DNA from: Polyangiaceae bacterium
GTDB taxonomy: Bacteria; Myxococcota_A; Polyangia; Polyangiales; Polyangiaceae
Direction: 5' to 3'
DNA: 40,141 nt
Assembly (NCBI GenBank): GCA_020849655.1
Contig: JADLFU010000133.1
Span: 1-40,141, forward strand
Positions 33,186 to 40,141 of this stretch are shown piece after piece (position 1 is the first letter of the stretch; every line of letters starts with the position of its first letter). Position numbers and translations under genes: made by a program. The notes beneath the pieces were generated by a model. The model made no database searches. It had not been told where the DNA came from and saw only the letters and a program-made list of their open reading frames with translations.

Positions 33186-33824
33186 ATGGCCGTCCAGGAT
33201 CTCGTGCGGTGGCTCTTGCCCAAGGAGGAGGGCTTCTTCGAGGTCATCCACCAGCAGGCCGAGACGCTCGTGAAGACGACCGCGGCGCTCGCCGAGTTCG
33301 AGGCGGGCGTGCCCGCGAGCGACGTCGCGAAGCGCGTGCAGGCGCTCGAGCACGAGGGCGACCGGCTGCTGAAGATCGTCGAAGACCAGCTCGCGAAGAC
33401 GTTCGTCACCCCGATCGACCGCGAGGACATCCAGTCGATCGCCGCGCGCATGGACGACGTCATCGACAAGGTCAACCTGACGGCGCGCTCGATCTCGCTG
33501 TTCGGCATCACGGAGCCGAGCGAGCCGATGACGCGCCTCTTCTCGCTGCTCGTCGCCGCCTCCTCCGAGCTCGTGAAGGCGACGGCGGCCCTGCGGCGCA
33601 CGGCCTTCGGCGAGCTCGGCGACATCGCGAAGCGCGTGAAGGTCATCGAGAAGGAGGGCGACTCCGTGTTCCGCGACGCCGTCGCCTTCCTGTTCCGCGA
33701 CCCCGCGATCGACGCGAAGGAGCTGCTGCGACAGAAGGAGATCCTCGAGGATCTCGAGGAGGCGATCGATCTCTGCGAGGACAGCGCGGAGTTCTTCGTC
33801 ACCGTGGCCGTCAAGCATGGCTAG
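33186..33824 (+). CDS. DUF47/PhoU-like Pit accessory protein
   Basis: 212 residues from ATG 33186. The protein is an all-helical bundle with the DUF47 pattern: WLLPKEEGFFEVIHQQAETL at the start, EHEGDRLLKIVEDQL, FVTPIDREDIQSIAARMDDV (the most conserved segment), IEKEGDSVFRDAVAFLF and LEEAIDLCEDSAEFF at the end. DUF47 proteins resemble PhoU and sit next to Pit permeases, where they are thought to control phosphate uptake. The end overlaps the start of the Pit gene by eight bases, which fits that role. Confidence 0.95.
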   Translation: MAVQDLVRWLLPKEEGFFEVIHQQAETLVKTTAALAEFEAGVPASDVAKRVQALEHEGDRLLKIVEDQLAKTFVTPIDREDIQSIAARMDDVIDKVNLTARSISLFGITEPSEPMTRLFSLLVAASSELVKATAALRRTAFGELGDIAKRVKVIEKEGDSVFRDAVAFLFRDPAIDAKELLRQKEILEDLEEAIDLCEDSAEFFVTVAVKHG

Positions 33825-34860
33825 CGCGCTCACGCTGCTCGTGCTGGTGCTCGTGATGGCGCTGGTGTTCGACTACATCAACGGGTTCCACGACGCGGCC
33901 AACGCCATCGCCACCGTCGTGTCGACGGGCGTGCTGCCCATCCGCACCGCCGTCATCCTCGCCGGGATCCTGAACTTCGTCGGCGCCGTCAGCGGCACGG
34001 CCGTCGCGAAGACCATCGCGTCCGGGTTCGCCGATCCGGGGACGGTCACGCAGGTCGTCGTGCTCGCCGCCGTCACGGGCGCCTCGGTGTGGAACCTCAT
34101 CACCTGGTGGTACGGCATCCCGTCGAGCTCGTCGCACGCGCTCATCGGCGGGCTCGCGGGCGGCGTCGTCGCGCACGCGGGCGTCGCCGGCTTCAAGTGG
34201 TCCGCGCTCGGCGTGAAGGTGCTCGTGCCGCTCGTCGTGTCGCCGACCGCGGGCTTCATCGTCGCGTTCGCGCTGATGGTGGCGCTCACGTGGATCCTGC
34301 GCCGCGCGTCGCCGCGGTTCGTCGCCCGCGCGTCGCGCCGGATGCAGCTCGTCTCGGCGTGCCTGATGGCGTTCTCGCACGGCTCGAACGACGCGCAGAA
34401 GTCGATGGGCGTGATGACGCTCGCGGTCGTCGCGTTCCTCACCGCGGGCCACGGCGGGCTGCCGGCGTGGATGCACCCGGCGAGCGACGGGCACGTCCCC
34501 TTGTGGATCATCGGCTCGTGCGCCGCGGCGATCGCGCTCGGGACGTTCGCGGGCGGCAAGCGCATCATCCGCACGATGGGCTCGAAGATGCTCCGCATCA
34601 CGCCGCTCCAGGGCTTCGCGGCCGAGACGGCGGGCGCGGGGACGCTGCTGGCCGCGTCCTCGTTCGGCGTCCCCGTCTCGACGACCCACGCGATCAACGC
34701 CTGCATCATGGGGGTCGGCGCGAGCCGCCGCATCTCGGCCGTGCGCTGGGGCGTCGCAGGGAACATCCTCGTCGCGTGGGTGCTGACGCTGCCCGCGAGC
34801 GCCGCCATCTCGTTCGCCTGCCAGCTGGTCTTCGAGGCGATCTTCGGCGCGGGGATCTGA
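33817..34860 (+). CDS. Low-affinity inorganic phosphate transporter (Pit family)
   Basis: 347 residues from ATG 33817. It is a polytopic membrane protein of ten or so helices with the two Pit signature halves: FDYINGFHDAANAIATVVST near the N-terminus and AFSHGSNDAQKSMGVMTL in the middle, each with the conserved Asn-Asp/Ala pair. SSSSHALIGG and VPVSTTHAINA are the matching loop motifs. It imports phosphate (as a metal-phosphate complex) coupled to H+ or Na+. It is coupled to the DUF47 gene upstream and followed nine bases later by a pyrophosphatase, so uptake and intracellular phosphate release are linked. Confidence 0.95.
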   Translation: MASALTLLVLVLVMALVFDYINGFHDAANAIATVVSTGVLPIRTAVILAGILNFVGAVSGTAVAKTIASGFADPGTVTQVVVLAAVTGASVWNLITWWYGIPSSSSHALIGGLAGGVVAHAGVAGFKWSALGVKVLVPLVVSPTAGFIVAFALMVALTWILRRASPRFVARASRRMQLVSACLMAFSHGSNDAQKSMGVMTLAVVAFLTAGHGGLPAWMHPASDGHVPLWIIGSCAAAIALGTFAGGKRIIRTMGSKMLRITPLQGFAAETAGAGTLLAASSFGVPVSTTHAINACIMGVGASRRISAVRWGVAGNILVAWVLTLPASAAISFACQLVFEAIFGAGI

Positions 34861-34869
34861 GCCGCCGAG

Positions 34870-35436
34870 ATGCCGCGATCTCCCTACGACAAGCTGCCCG
34901 CGCGCACCTCGGCGGGCCACTTCAACGTGGTCGTCGAGACGCCCGCGGGGTCGCAGAACAAGTACAAGTACGATCCGAAGCTCGGCGTCTTTCGGCTGAA
35001 CCGCGTGCTGTTCTCGGGCGCCTCGTTCCCGTTCGATTTCGGCTTCGTCGCGGGCACGCGCGGCGGCGACGGCGATCCGCTCGACGCCCTCGTGCTCGCG
35101 CCCGCGCCGATGTTCCCTGGCTGCCTCGTCCGCGCGCGCGTGCTCGGCGTCCTGCTCGCGAAGAAGGCCGGCAAGGAGAACCACCGCGTCATCACGACGC
35201 CCGTCGTCGCGAAGCGCCTGCAGGCGGTGCGAGGGATCGAGGATCTACCCGTCGGGCGGCTGGCGGAGATCGAACAATTCTTTCGTGCCATCCTGAACGT
35301 CGACGGCCAGGAGCACGCGCTGCTCGGGTTCGGCGGGCGCGACGAGGCCGAGGCGATCATCACGCGCGCGGCGGCCGCGCTGACGAAGAGCAGGCGCGCG
35401 GCCGTGAGGTCCGCTCCGAAGCGCGCCCCCAGTTGA
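34870..35436 (+). CDS. ppa: Inorganic pyrophosphatase, family I
   Basis: 188 residues from ATG 34870. Hydrolyses pyrophosphate to two phosphates in the cytosol. Visible family I features: VVVETPAGSQNKYKYDP (the Glu and Lys of the active-site entry), FPFDFGFVAGT, and the metal-binding signature DGDPLDALVL with its three Asp residues; KENHRVI follows. The fit is good although the chain carries a basic Lys/Arg-rich tail. Position directly behind Pit suggests a shared phosphate operon. I see no terminator in the 38 bases before the next gene. Confidence 0.93.
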   Translation: MPRSPYDKLPARTSAGHFNVVVETPAGSQNKYKYDPKLGVFRLNRVLFSGASFPFDFGFVAGTRGGDGDPLDALVLAPAPMFPGCLVRARVLGVLLAKKAGKENHRVITTPVVAKRLQAVRGIEDLPVGRLAEIEQFFRAILNVDGQEHALLGFGGRDEAEAIITRAAAALTKSRRAAVRSAPKRAPS

Positions 35437-35474
35437 CAGCACGCCCGCGACATCCCCAGAGTTGCCGACGTCCG

Positions 35475-36320
35475 ATGCGCCGCCTCGCCTCCCTCGTCCT
35501 CGCGTCGCTGGGGCTCGCCGTCGCCGGGCAGGGCTGCGCCTTCGAGCAGTACGGGTCGGGGGAGCGCAACGCGGGCCGCCCGACGGGCGCGGGTAGCGGC
35601 GGCGTCGAGGGCGCGGCAGGCGAAGGAGGCGCGACGGCAGGCGCAGGGCAAGCGGGCGCGGCAGGCGACGCAGGGCAAGCGGGCGCGGGGCAAGCGGGCA
35701 CGAGCGGCGCTGCGGGTCAAGCGGGCGCGGGGCAAGCAGGCGCAGGGCAAGCGGGCGCAGGGCAAGCGGGCGCGGCAGGCGACGCAGGGCAAGCGGGCGC
35801 GGGTCAAGCGGGCGACGCAGGGCAGGCCGGCGCAGGCGGCGCCGCGGGGCAGGCCGGCGCGGCAGGCGACGCAGGGCAGGCCGGCGCAGGGCAGGCCGGC
35901 GCAGGGCAGGCCGGCGCGGGCGGCGACGCAGGTCAGGCGGGCGCGGGGCAAGCGGGCGCGGGCGGCGCCGCGTGCGTCCCGGGGATGGTCCCGTGCGATC
36001 TCGACTGCGACGGGCACCTCCGCGCCGATCCCGACTGCGCGGGCGGTGACGACTGCTGCGACTCCGACGCGAACACCTTCCCTGGCCAGTCGGGCTGGTT
36101 CTCGAGCGCGAACAGCTGCGGATCGTTCGACTACGACTGCGACACCAAGGCGGTCCAGCGCACGGGCCAGGGCTCGAAGTGCGTCGGCTGCTGGTTCAGC
36201 TGCTGCTTCGACGCAGGCTACGAGGGCACGCCGCCCGCCTGCGGCGTCTCGGGCCCGATCACCGGCTGCGGCGACTGGTGCAAGGACACCGACGGCACGC
36301 TCGTGCAGCAGTGTCATTGA
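35475..36320 (+). CDS. Lipoprotein with long AGQAG repeat and Cys-rich C-terminal domain
   Basis: 281 residues from ATG 35475. The signal LVLASLGLAVAGQGCAF ends in a lipobox-like AGQGC (Cys at residue 21). Residues ~35-165 are almost only Gly, Ala, Gln and some Asp in AGQAG/AAGDAGQAG units, encoded by the tandem repeat listed separately. The C-terminal ~115 residues have about 17 cysteines (CDLDCDG, CDSDANTFPG as in MopE-type loops, CVGCWFSCCFDAG, CGDWC), so it probably binds metal or is disulfide-bonded. It shares the linker style with the MopE-like and Cys-rich proteins, suggesting a common export or surface role. The domain is otherwise unknown to me. Confidence 0.85.
   Translation: MRRLASLVLASLGLAVAGQGCAFEQYGSGERNAGRPTGAGSGGVEGAAGEGGATAGAGQAGAAGDAGQAGAGQAGTSGAAGQAGAGQAGAGQAGAGQAGAAGDAGQAGAGQAGDAGQAGAGGAAGQAGAAGDAGQAGAGQAGAGQAGAGGDAGQAGAGQAGAGGAACVPGMVPCDLDCDGHLRADPDCAGGDDCCDSDANTFPGQSGWFSSANSCGSFDYDCDTKAVQRTGQGSKCVGCWFSCCFDAGYEGTPPACGVSGPITGCGDWCKDTDGTLVQQCH
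35600..35972 (+). repeat. 15-bp tandem repeat array encoding AGQAG units
   Basis: Variants of GCGGGGCAAGCGGGC and GCAGGGCAGGCCGGC occur about 20 times with interruptions encoding AAGDAG. Codon use differs between sub-blocks (caa for Gln to about 35820, then cag), which points to at least two rounds of expansion from different parental units. Confidence 0.85.
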
Positions 36321-36378
36321 CGTCCCGGGCGAATTTTTCACGGCACAGCGGGCCTCGTCGGGTATCTCTCCCCGCCTC

Positions 36379-37428
36379 ATGAGTCGATCCTTGAAGGTCG
36401 AGACCAAGCCGGCCGCGCTGCGAGAGGCGGGCGTCGCGCGCCTCCACCGCCGCCTGGCCGCGAACGGCGCCGTCGTCGTCCCGGCCTTGCCCGCGGCGCG
36501 CCCGGAGTACGCCGAGATGCTCGCGGCGCAGTTCGCCAGCGTCGGCCGGGCGCTGAACTCCGACCAGAAGAAGCACCTCTCGGAGGTGCTCGACAACCAG
36601 CTCGGCGAGGCGTTTCGCTACTCGCCGCACGCGCGCATCCGCATCGACTGGAAGACCGATCCGCCCCCCGCGGTGACGCTCTCGTACAACGTGACCGTCC
36701 TCTACTCGACGATGACCGAGCAGTACGAGGAGTGGACGCGCACGCGCACGCCGCCGCTGTTCGGCGCGCACCCGGACGGCAAGGTGCTCGAGGCGGCGGC
36801 GTCGCTCGGCGAGCCCGGCGCGGTGCGGTGCCTCGACGTCGGCGCGGGCACCGGGCGCAACTCGCTCCCGCTCGCGCGGCGCGGGCACCCGGTGCACGCG
36901 GTCGAGATGACGGGCGCGCTGCGACAGCAGATCACCGAGGCGGCGGCGACCGAGGGCCTCGACGTGCGCGTCGACGAGGCCGATTTCTTGAAGGACGAGC
37001 TCGCGGTCGAGCCGGGCGCGTACCAGCTGGTGTTCCTCTCCGAGGTCGTGTCGCACTTCCGGTCCGTGGCAGACCTCGAGGAGCTGCTCCGCCGCGCGGC
37101 GCGCGCGCTCTCGCCGGGCGGCAAGCTGCTGTTCAACGTGTTCGTCCCGCACGACTCGTACACGCCCGACAGGTTCGTGCGCGAGCTCACCGAGATCGTG
37201 TGGTCGACGGTGTTCACGCGCGCGGAGCTGCGCGCCGCGGCGAAGTCGGCCGGCCTCGAGCTCCTGTCGGACGAGTCGGTCCACGACTACGAGAAGGAGC
37301 ACGCCGCGCCCGAGGCGTGGCCGCCCACCGGGTGGTTCATCGACTGGACCCAGGGCGGCGACATCTTCTCGCTGCCGATCGGGCGCGCGCCCATCGACAT
37401 GCGCTGGCTCTGCTACCGCCGCGCGTGA
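36379..37428 (+). CDS. Class I SAM-dependent methyltransferase
   Basis: 349 residues from ATG 36379. The first ~140 residues form an all-alpha/beta N-terminal domain without known motif (FASVGRALNSDQKKHLSEVL; TLSYNVTVLYSTMTEQYEEW). The methyltransferase core begins at about 152 with CLDVGAGTGRNSLPLARRGH (motif I), HAVEMTGALRQQI (acidic motif II), VDEADFLKDEL, YQLVFLSEVVSHFRS and SPGGKLLFNVFVPHDSY. The nearest style is TehB-like or small-molecule methyltransferases; the substrate cannot be told. The end overlaps the convergent ABC ATPase gene by 16 bases. It is distinct from the truncated methyltransferase at 9993. Confidence 0.88.
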   Translation: MSRSLKVETKPAALREAGVARLHRRLAANGAVVVPALPAARPEYAEMLAAQFASVGRALNSDQKKHLSEVLDNQLGEAFRYSPHARIRIDWKTDPPPAVTLSYNVTVLYSTMTEQYEEWTRTRTPPLFGAHPDGKVLEAAASLGEPGAVRCLDVGAGTGRNSLPLARRGHPVHAVEMTGALRQQITEAAATEGLDVRVDEADFLKDELAVEPGAYQLVFLSEVVSHFRSVADLEELLRRAARALSPGGKLLFNVFVPHDSYTPDRFVRELTEIVWSTVFTRAELRAAAKSAGLELLSDESVHDYEKEHAAPEAWPPTGWFIDWTQGGDIFSLPIGRAPIDMRWLCYRRA

Positions 37429-38204
37429 CGCCGGTGGCTCGCGGGCAGCACGTGCAGCCCGCCGTCGAGCGGGCTCGCGGCGACGTCGACCGCGACGCCG
37501 AACGCGCGCGAGAGCGCCGCGGCCGTGAGCGTCTCCTCCGGCGCGCCCGCCCCGACGACGCGCCCTGACGCGAGCAGCGTCACGCGATCGGCGAGCCGCG
37601 CCGCCGCCTCGAGATCGTGCAGCACGACGAGCACCCCCCTGCCGCGCGCCGCCTCGTCGCGCGCGAGCTCGAACAGGCGCGCCTCCCCGTCGAGATCGAG
37701 GTTCGCCGCCGGCTCGTCCATCAAGAGGTAGTCAGCGGCTTGCGCGAGCGAGCGCGCGAGCGCCACGCGCCGGCGCTCGCCGCCCGAGAGCTCGTCGACG
37801 GCGCGCGACGCGAGCGCCCGGACGCCCGCGCGCTCCATCGCCTCGTCGACCGCGGCCTCGTCCGCGCGCGACGCGAGCATCAGCGCGCCCTGGTGCGGCG
37901 CCCGGCCGAGCGCGACGATCTGCCGCGCCGTGTACCCAGGCGGCGCGGGGGCGTCCTGCGTCACGACCGCGACGCGGCGCGCGATGGCCTGCCGCGAGAG
38001 CGTGGCGAGGACCTGCCCGTCGAGCTCGACGGCGCCGCGGGAGGGCGCGACCGTCCCCGCGAGCGCGGCGATCAGCGTCGACTTTCCAGCGCCGTTCGGC
38101 CCGACGAGCGCGTCGATGCTCCCGGGCTCCAGCGACAGCGAGACCCGCTCCAGCACTGGACGCCCGCGCAGCGCGACCGTGACCTCCAGCGCCACGAGGC
38201 TCAT
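37413..38204 (-). CDS. ABC transporter ATPase of the FecE/HmuV/BtuD type
   Basis: 263 residues from ATG 38204. It has Walker A GPNGAGKST (35-43), a Q-loop in VVTQDAPAPPGYTARQIVAL with the typical GRxPHQG segment, the signature LSGGERRRVALARSLAQ, Walker B YLLMDEPAANLD and the H-loop VVLHDLEAAAR. The chain and loop style fit ATPases of hemin/siderophore/cobalamin importers. No permease or binding-protein gene adjoins it in this window, so the substrate is open; they may lie elsewhere or the gene may be an orphan. Its start lies 42 bases from the divergent PhaR-like gene. Confidence 0.92.
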   Translation of the reverse strand: MSLVALEVTVALRGRPVLERVSLSLEPGSIDALVGPNGAGKSTLIAALAGTVAPSRGAVELDGQVLATLSRQAIARRVAVVTQDAPAPPGYTARQIVALGRAPHQGALMLASRADEAAVDEAMERAGVRALASRAVDELSGGERRRVALARSLAQAADYLLMDEPAANLDLDGEARLFELARDEAARGRGVLVVLHDLEAAARLADRVTLLASGRVVGAGAPEETLTAAALSRAFGVAVDVAASPLDGGLHVLPASHRRHARR

Positions 38205-38246
38205 CGGGCCTTGACGCTATGCGACGCCGTGGCTGAAGTGCCGCCC

Positions 38247-38825
38247 ATGGCCACCGAGATCGCCGCCGGCAACGAGAAGTCGCGTCGCATCATCAAACGC
38301 TACTCGAACCGCAAGCTGTACGACACGCGCGACTCCCGGTACGTGACGCTGGCCCAGATCGCCGAGCTCGTCCGGGGCGGCGAGGAGGTGCAGGTCATCG
38401 ACAACGCGAGCAAGGAGGACAAGACCGAGGCGACGCTCGCGTTGATCATCTCCGAGGAGGTCAAGAGCCGCCCGCGGTCGGCGACGCAGATCACCTCGTC
38501 CTTGCGCGACAAATTCCTCGCGCAGCTGCGCGAGACGCCCCTCGCGCGGTTCATCACCGAGGGCGAGGGCGAGGAGCCGCAGGTCGACGTGCCGCCGATG
38601 CCGCCGGAGCCCGCGAAGCCCGCCGAGGCCGCCTCGAAGAACCGCCTCCAGGAGCTCGTCGACTCGTCGAAGCGCACCATCGACGACTGGCAGGGCGCCA
38701 TCGACGAGCGCGTCCGCGCCCTCTTCCCTGCGTCGCTCCGCGAGCTGCAGGGCGAGGTGAAGCGCCTCTCGCAGCGCGTCGACGAGCTCGAGCGCCGCCT
38801 CGCCGACAAGCGCGGGCGGGAATAG
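38247..38825 (+). CDS. PHA/PHB accumulation regulator (PhaR-type DNA-binding) protein
   Basis: 192 residues from ATG 38247; GTG 38229 would add six residues. The N-terminal domain reads RIIKRYSNRKLYDTRDSRYV and continues TLAQIAELVRGGEEVQVIDN, the highly conserved PHB accumulation regulator DNA-binding domain (family signature I-x-KYxNRRLYDTxxSxYVTL). A Pro/Glu linker and a C-terminal coiled coil (ELQGEVKRLSQRVDELERRL) follow; the coiled coil may bind granule-associated phasin or PHA. In PHA producers, PhaR represses phasin genes until polymer is present. No PHA synthase or phasin gene is in the window, and in myxobacteria the protein may have another role. Confidence 0.9.
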   Translation: MATEIAAGNEKSRRIIKRYSNRKLYDTRDSRYVTLAQIAELVRGGEEVQVIDNASKEDKTEATLALIISEEVKSRPRSATQITSSLRDKFLAQLRETPLARFITEGEGEEPQVDVPPMPPEPAKPAEAASKNRLQELVDSSKRTIDDWQGAIDERVRALFPASLRELQGEVKRLSQRVDELERRLADKRGRE

Positions 38826-38855
38826 CCCCCCCGGACCGTAGGTTCCCCCGCAGCC

Positions 38856-39488
38856 ATGTCCGATCGATCGCCGCCGCCCGATCCCGAGAACTTCGAGGAG
38901 CAGGCGATCGCCCATCTCGACGCGATGTACGCCGTCGCCTGCCGCATGACGAAGAACCCCGCGACCGCGGAGGATCTCGTCCAGGACGCGATGGTGAAGG
39001 CGCTCCGCAGCCGCGACCAGTTCCAGCCCGGCACCAACCTGAAGGCCTGGCTGCTCCGCATCACGACCAACACGTTCCTGAACCACTACAAGCGCGGCGG
39101 CCTCGAGCGCGGCGTCTTCGAAGGGCCCGACGCGGAGACCCTGAACGACGGCTGGATGAGCGCCGAGAGCCTGCGCGGCCTGCGCGACGCCGAGGCCCTC
39201 GCGGTCTCGCCGCTGCTGCGCGACGAGCTGTCCGCCGCGCTCGACTCGCTCCCCGAGGAGTTTCGCCTGCCGGTCGTGCTCTGCGACATCGAGGAGCTCT
39301 CGTACAAGGAGATCGCGGAGGTCGTCGGCTGCCCGATCGGCACCGTGATGTCCCGCCTGCACCGCGGCCGGAAGCTCCTGAAGGGCCGTCTCTACCAGCA
39401 GGCGCTCGAGATGGGCATCCTCCGCGAGGGCGACCGCGAGCCCGCCAACCTCGACGAGTACCGCGCGAAGAGGAGCGCCGCGCAATGA
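38856..39488 (+). CDS. ECF-subfamily RNA polymerase sigma factor
   Basis: 210 residues from ATG 38856. Region 2 (about 15-80) has [19 protein letters not shown] and [19 protein letters not shown]; region 4 (about 128-180) has [20 protein letters not shown] and [20 protein letters not shown], then HRGRKLLK. It directs RNA polymerase to stress or envelope promoters. The stop overlaps the ATG of the next gene (ATGA), and that gene encodes a ZAS anti-sigma factor, so the pair is coupled. Confidence 0.96.
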   Translation: MSDRSPPPDPENFEEQAIAHLDAMYAVACRMTKNPATAEDLVQDAMVKALRSRDQFQPGTNLKAWLLRITTNTFLNHYKRGGLERGVFEGPDAETLNDGWMSAESLRGLRDAEALAVSPLLRDELSAALDSLPEEFRLPVVLCDIEELSYKEIAEVVGCPIGTVMSRLHRGRKLLKGRLYQQALEMGILREGDREPANLDEYRAKRSAAQ

Positions 39489-40141
39489 CGACCGCGCGCG
39501 CGCTGGTCCGCAGCACCTGCCGTCGCCTCGCGGTGGCGGTCGAGACGTTCGTCGACGGCGAGCTGCTCCCGTCGCAGGTCGTCGAGGTCGAGACCCACCT
39601 CGCCGAGTGCCCCACGTGCCGCGAGGAGGTCGCGCTCACGCGCGCGGCGCGCATGAGCCTGCGCGCGCAGGCCGCGCGAGCGCCGTCGTCGCTGCGCGAT
39701 CGGCTCAAGCTGCGGCTCGAGCAGGAGCGGGCGTCCCTCGAGGTCGAGGCCGCGCCCCCGTCCGCGCCGCGCGTCGAAGCGCCGCTCGCCCTCGTGTCGC
39801 CGAGCGAGCCGGTCGCGCCGGTCGCGCCGATCATGCAGGGGGCCGCTCCCCCGCGGCGCCCGTCGCGCCGCTCCCGCGCCGCCCTCTTCGTGCCGCTCGC
39901 CGCGGTGGCCGCCGCCGCCACGTTCGTCGCGCTGCGCGAGCCGACGAAGCAGCCCGTCACCGCCGAGGCCCGCCCGACGCTCGTCAACTCCGCGGGTGTG
40001 ATGCCGCTCGACGGCATCCTCGACGAGCTCGTCGCGCTGCACGCCCAGCCGCTGCCCCCCGAGGTCACGACCCCGGAGGAGGTGCGCAAGTTCGATCCGT
40101 TCGTCGGCGTCCCTGTCGAGGCCCCGAAGCTCCAGCCGTTC
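39485..40141 (+). CDS. Zinc-finger anti-sigma factor (partial, runs off the window)
   Basis: At least 219 residues from ATG 39485. The N-terminus has the ZAS zinc motif: Cys12, then His38-x3-Cys42-x2-Cys45 in [14 protein letters not shown], preceded by [19 protein letters not shown] Pro-rich cytosolic linker and one membrane helix at about 132-150 ([20 protein letters not shown]) follow, then an extracytoplasmic part that continues beyond 40141. It should hold the upstream ECF sigma factor inactive until a redox or envelope signal releases it. Confidence 0.92.
   Translation, partial: MTTARALVRSTCRRLAVAVETFVDGELLPSQVVEVETHLAECPTCREEVALTRAARMSLRAQAARAPSSLRDRLKLRLEQERASLEVEAAPPSAPRVEAPLALVSPSEPVAPVAPIMQGAAPPRRPSRRSRAALFVPLAAVAAAATFVALREPTKQPVTAEARPTLVNSAGVMPLDGILDELVALHAQPLPPEVTTPEEVRKFDPFVGVPVEAPKLQPF

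Noticed and set aside
35600-35972. Repeat array considered as a CRISPR-like array
   Set aside because: Units are 15 bases, in frame, without unique spacers, and encode AGQAG peptides inside a lipoprotein.

Overview
The window is about 40 kb of very GC-rich DNA. It is packed with GTG/TTG starts, GTGA/ATGA stop-start overlaps, Gly/Ala/Gln-rich lipoproteins, a MopE-like Cys/Asp protein, a protein with a MYXO-CTERM-like tail, and an Hanks-type kinase. Together these point to a myxobacterium (Myxococcota, most likely a Polyangiales-type genome). This assignment rests on style and gene families, not on a marker gene. I see no rRNA, tRNA, CRISPR array or intact mobile element.

Layout. 1-6727 holds the 3' end of a formylglycine-generating-enzyme-like gene, a helical-repeat protein coupled to a secreted zincin, and a three-gene envelope set (coiled-coil lipoprotein, beta-rich outer-membrane candidate, Cys-rich lipoprotein). 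6998-8512 is a Ser/Thr kinase with a C-terminal hemerythrin-like domain. 8525-9674 (minus) is prfB (RF2) with the classical +1 programmed frameshift. 9587-19199 is a rearranged block. A ~330 bp stretch (prfB 5' end, intergenic region, DUF58-gene 5' end) is present at both edges, with intact prfB plus a broken DUF58 start on the left, and a broken prfB start plus intact DUF58 gene on the right. Between them lie a truncated methyltransferase, a third 98 bp copy of the repeat, a 1411-residue SNF2 ATPase, a lipoprotein gene interrupted at a G6 tract, a MopE/PA14 lipoprotein (minus), and a possible IS91-like transposase scrap abutting the right repeat.

19067-26874 is a seven-gene Bat-type operon (DUF58, membrane-anchored partner, two VWA proteins, acidic TPR lipoprotein, BatD-like, TPR/SH3 protein) joined by overlapping stops and starts and lacking a moxR neighbour. 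26901-32400 to 33083 (minus) holds a 1353-residue Cys-rich surface protein, a MORN-like protein, a PepSY membrane protein and a Tat-exported molybdopterin oxidoreductase. 33186-35436 is a phosphate module (DUF47 partner, Pit permease, pyrophosphatase). The right end has an AGQAG-repeat lipoprotein, a methyltransferase, an ABC ATPase (minus), a PhaR-like regulator, and an ECF sigma factor with its zinc-finger anti-sigma factor, which runs off the window.

Most promising observations: the kinase-hemerythrin fusion (a possible O2/NO/iron-responsive kinase) and the split prfB/DUF58 junction, which looks like a scar of integration of a ~9 kb segment. I assign no function to the helical-repeat/zincin pair or to the outer-membrane set.
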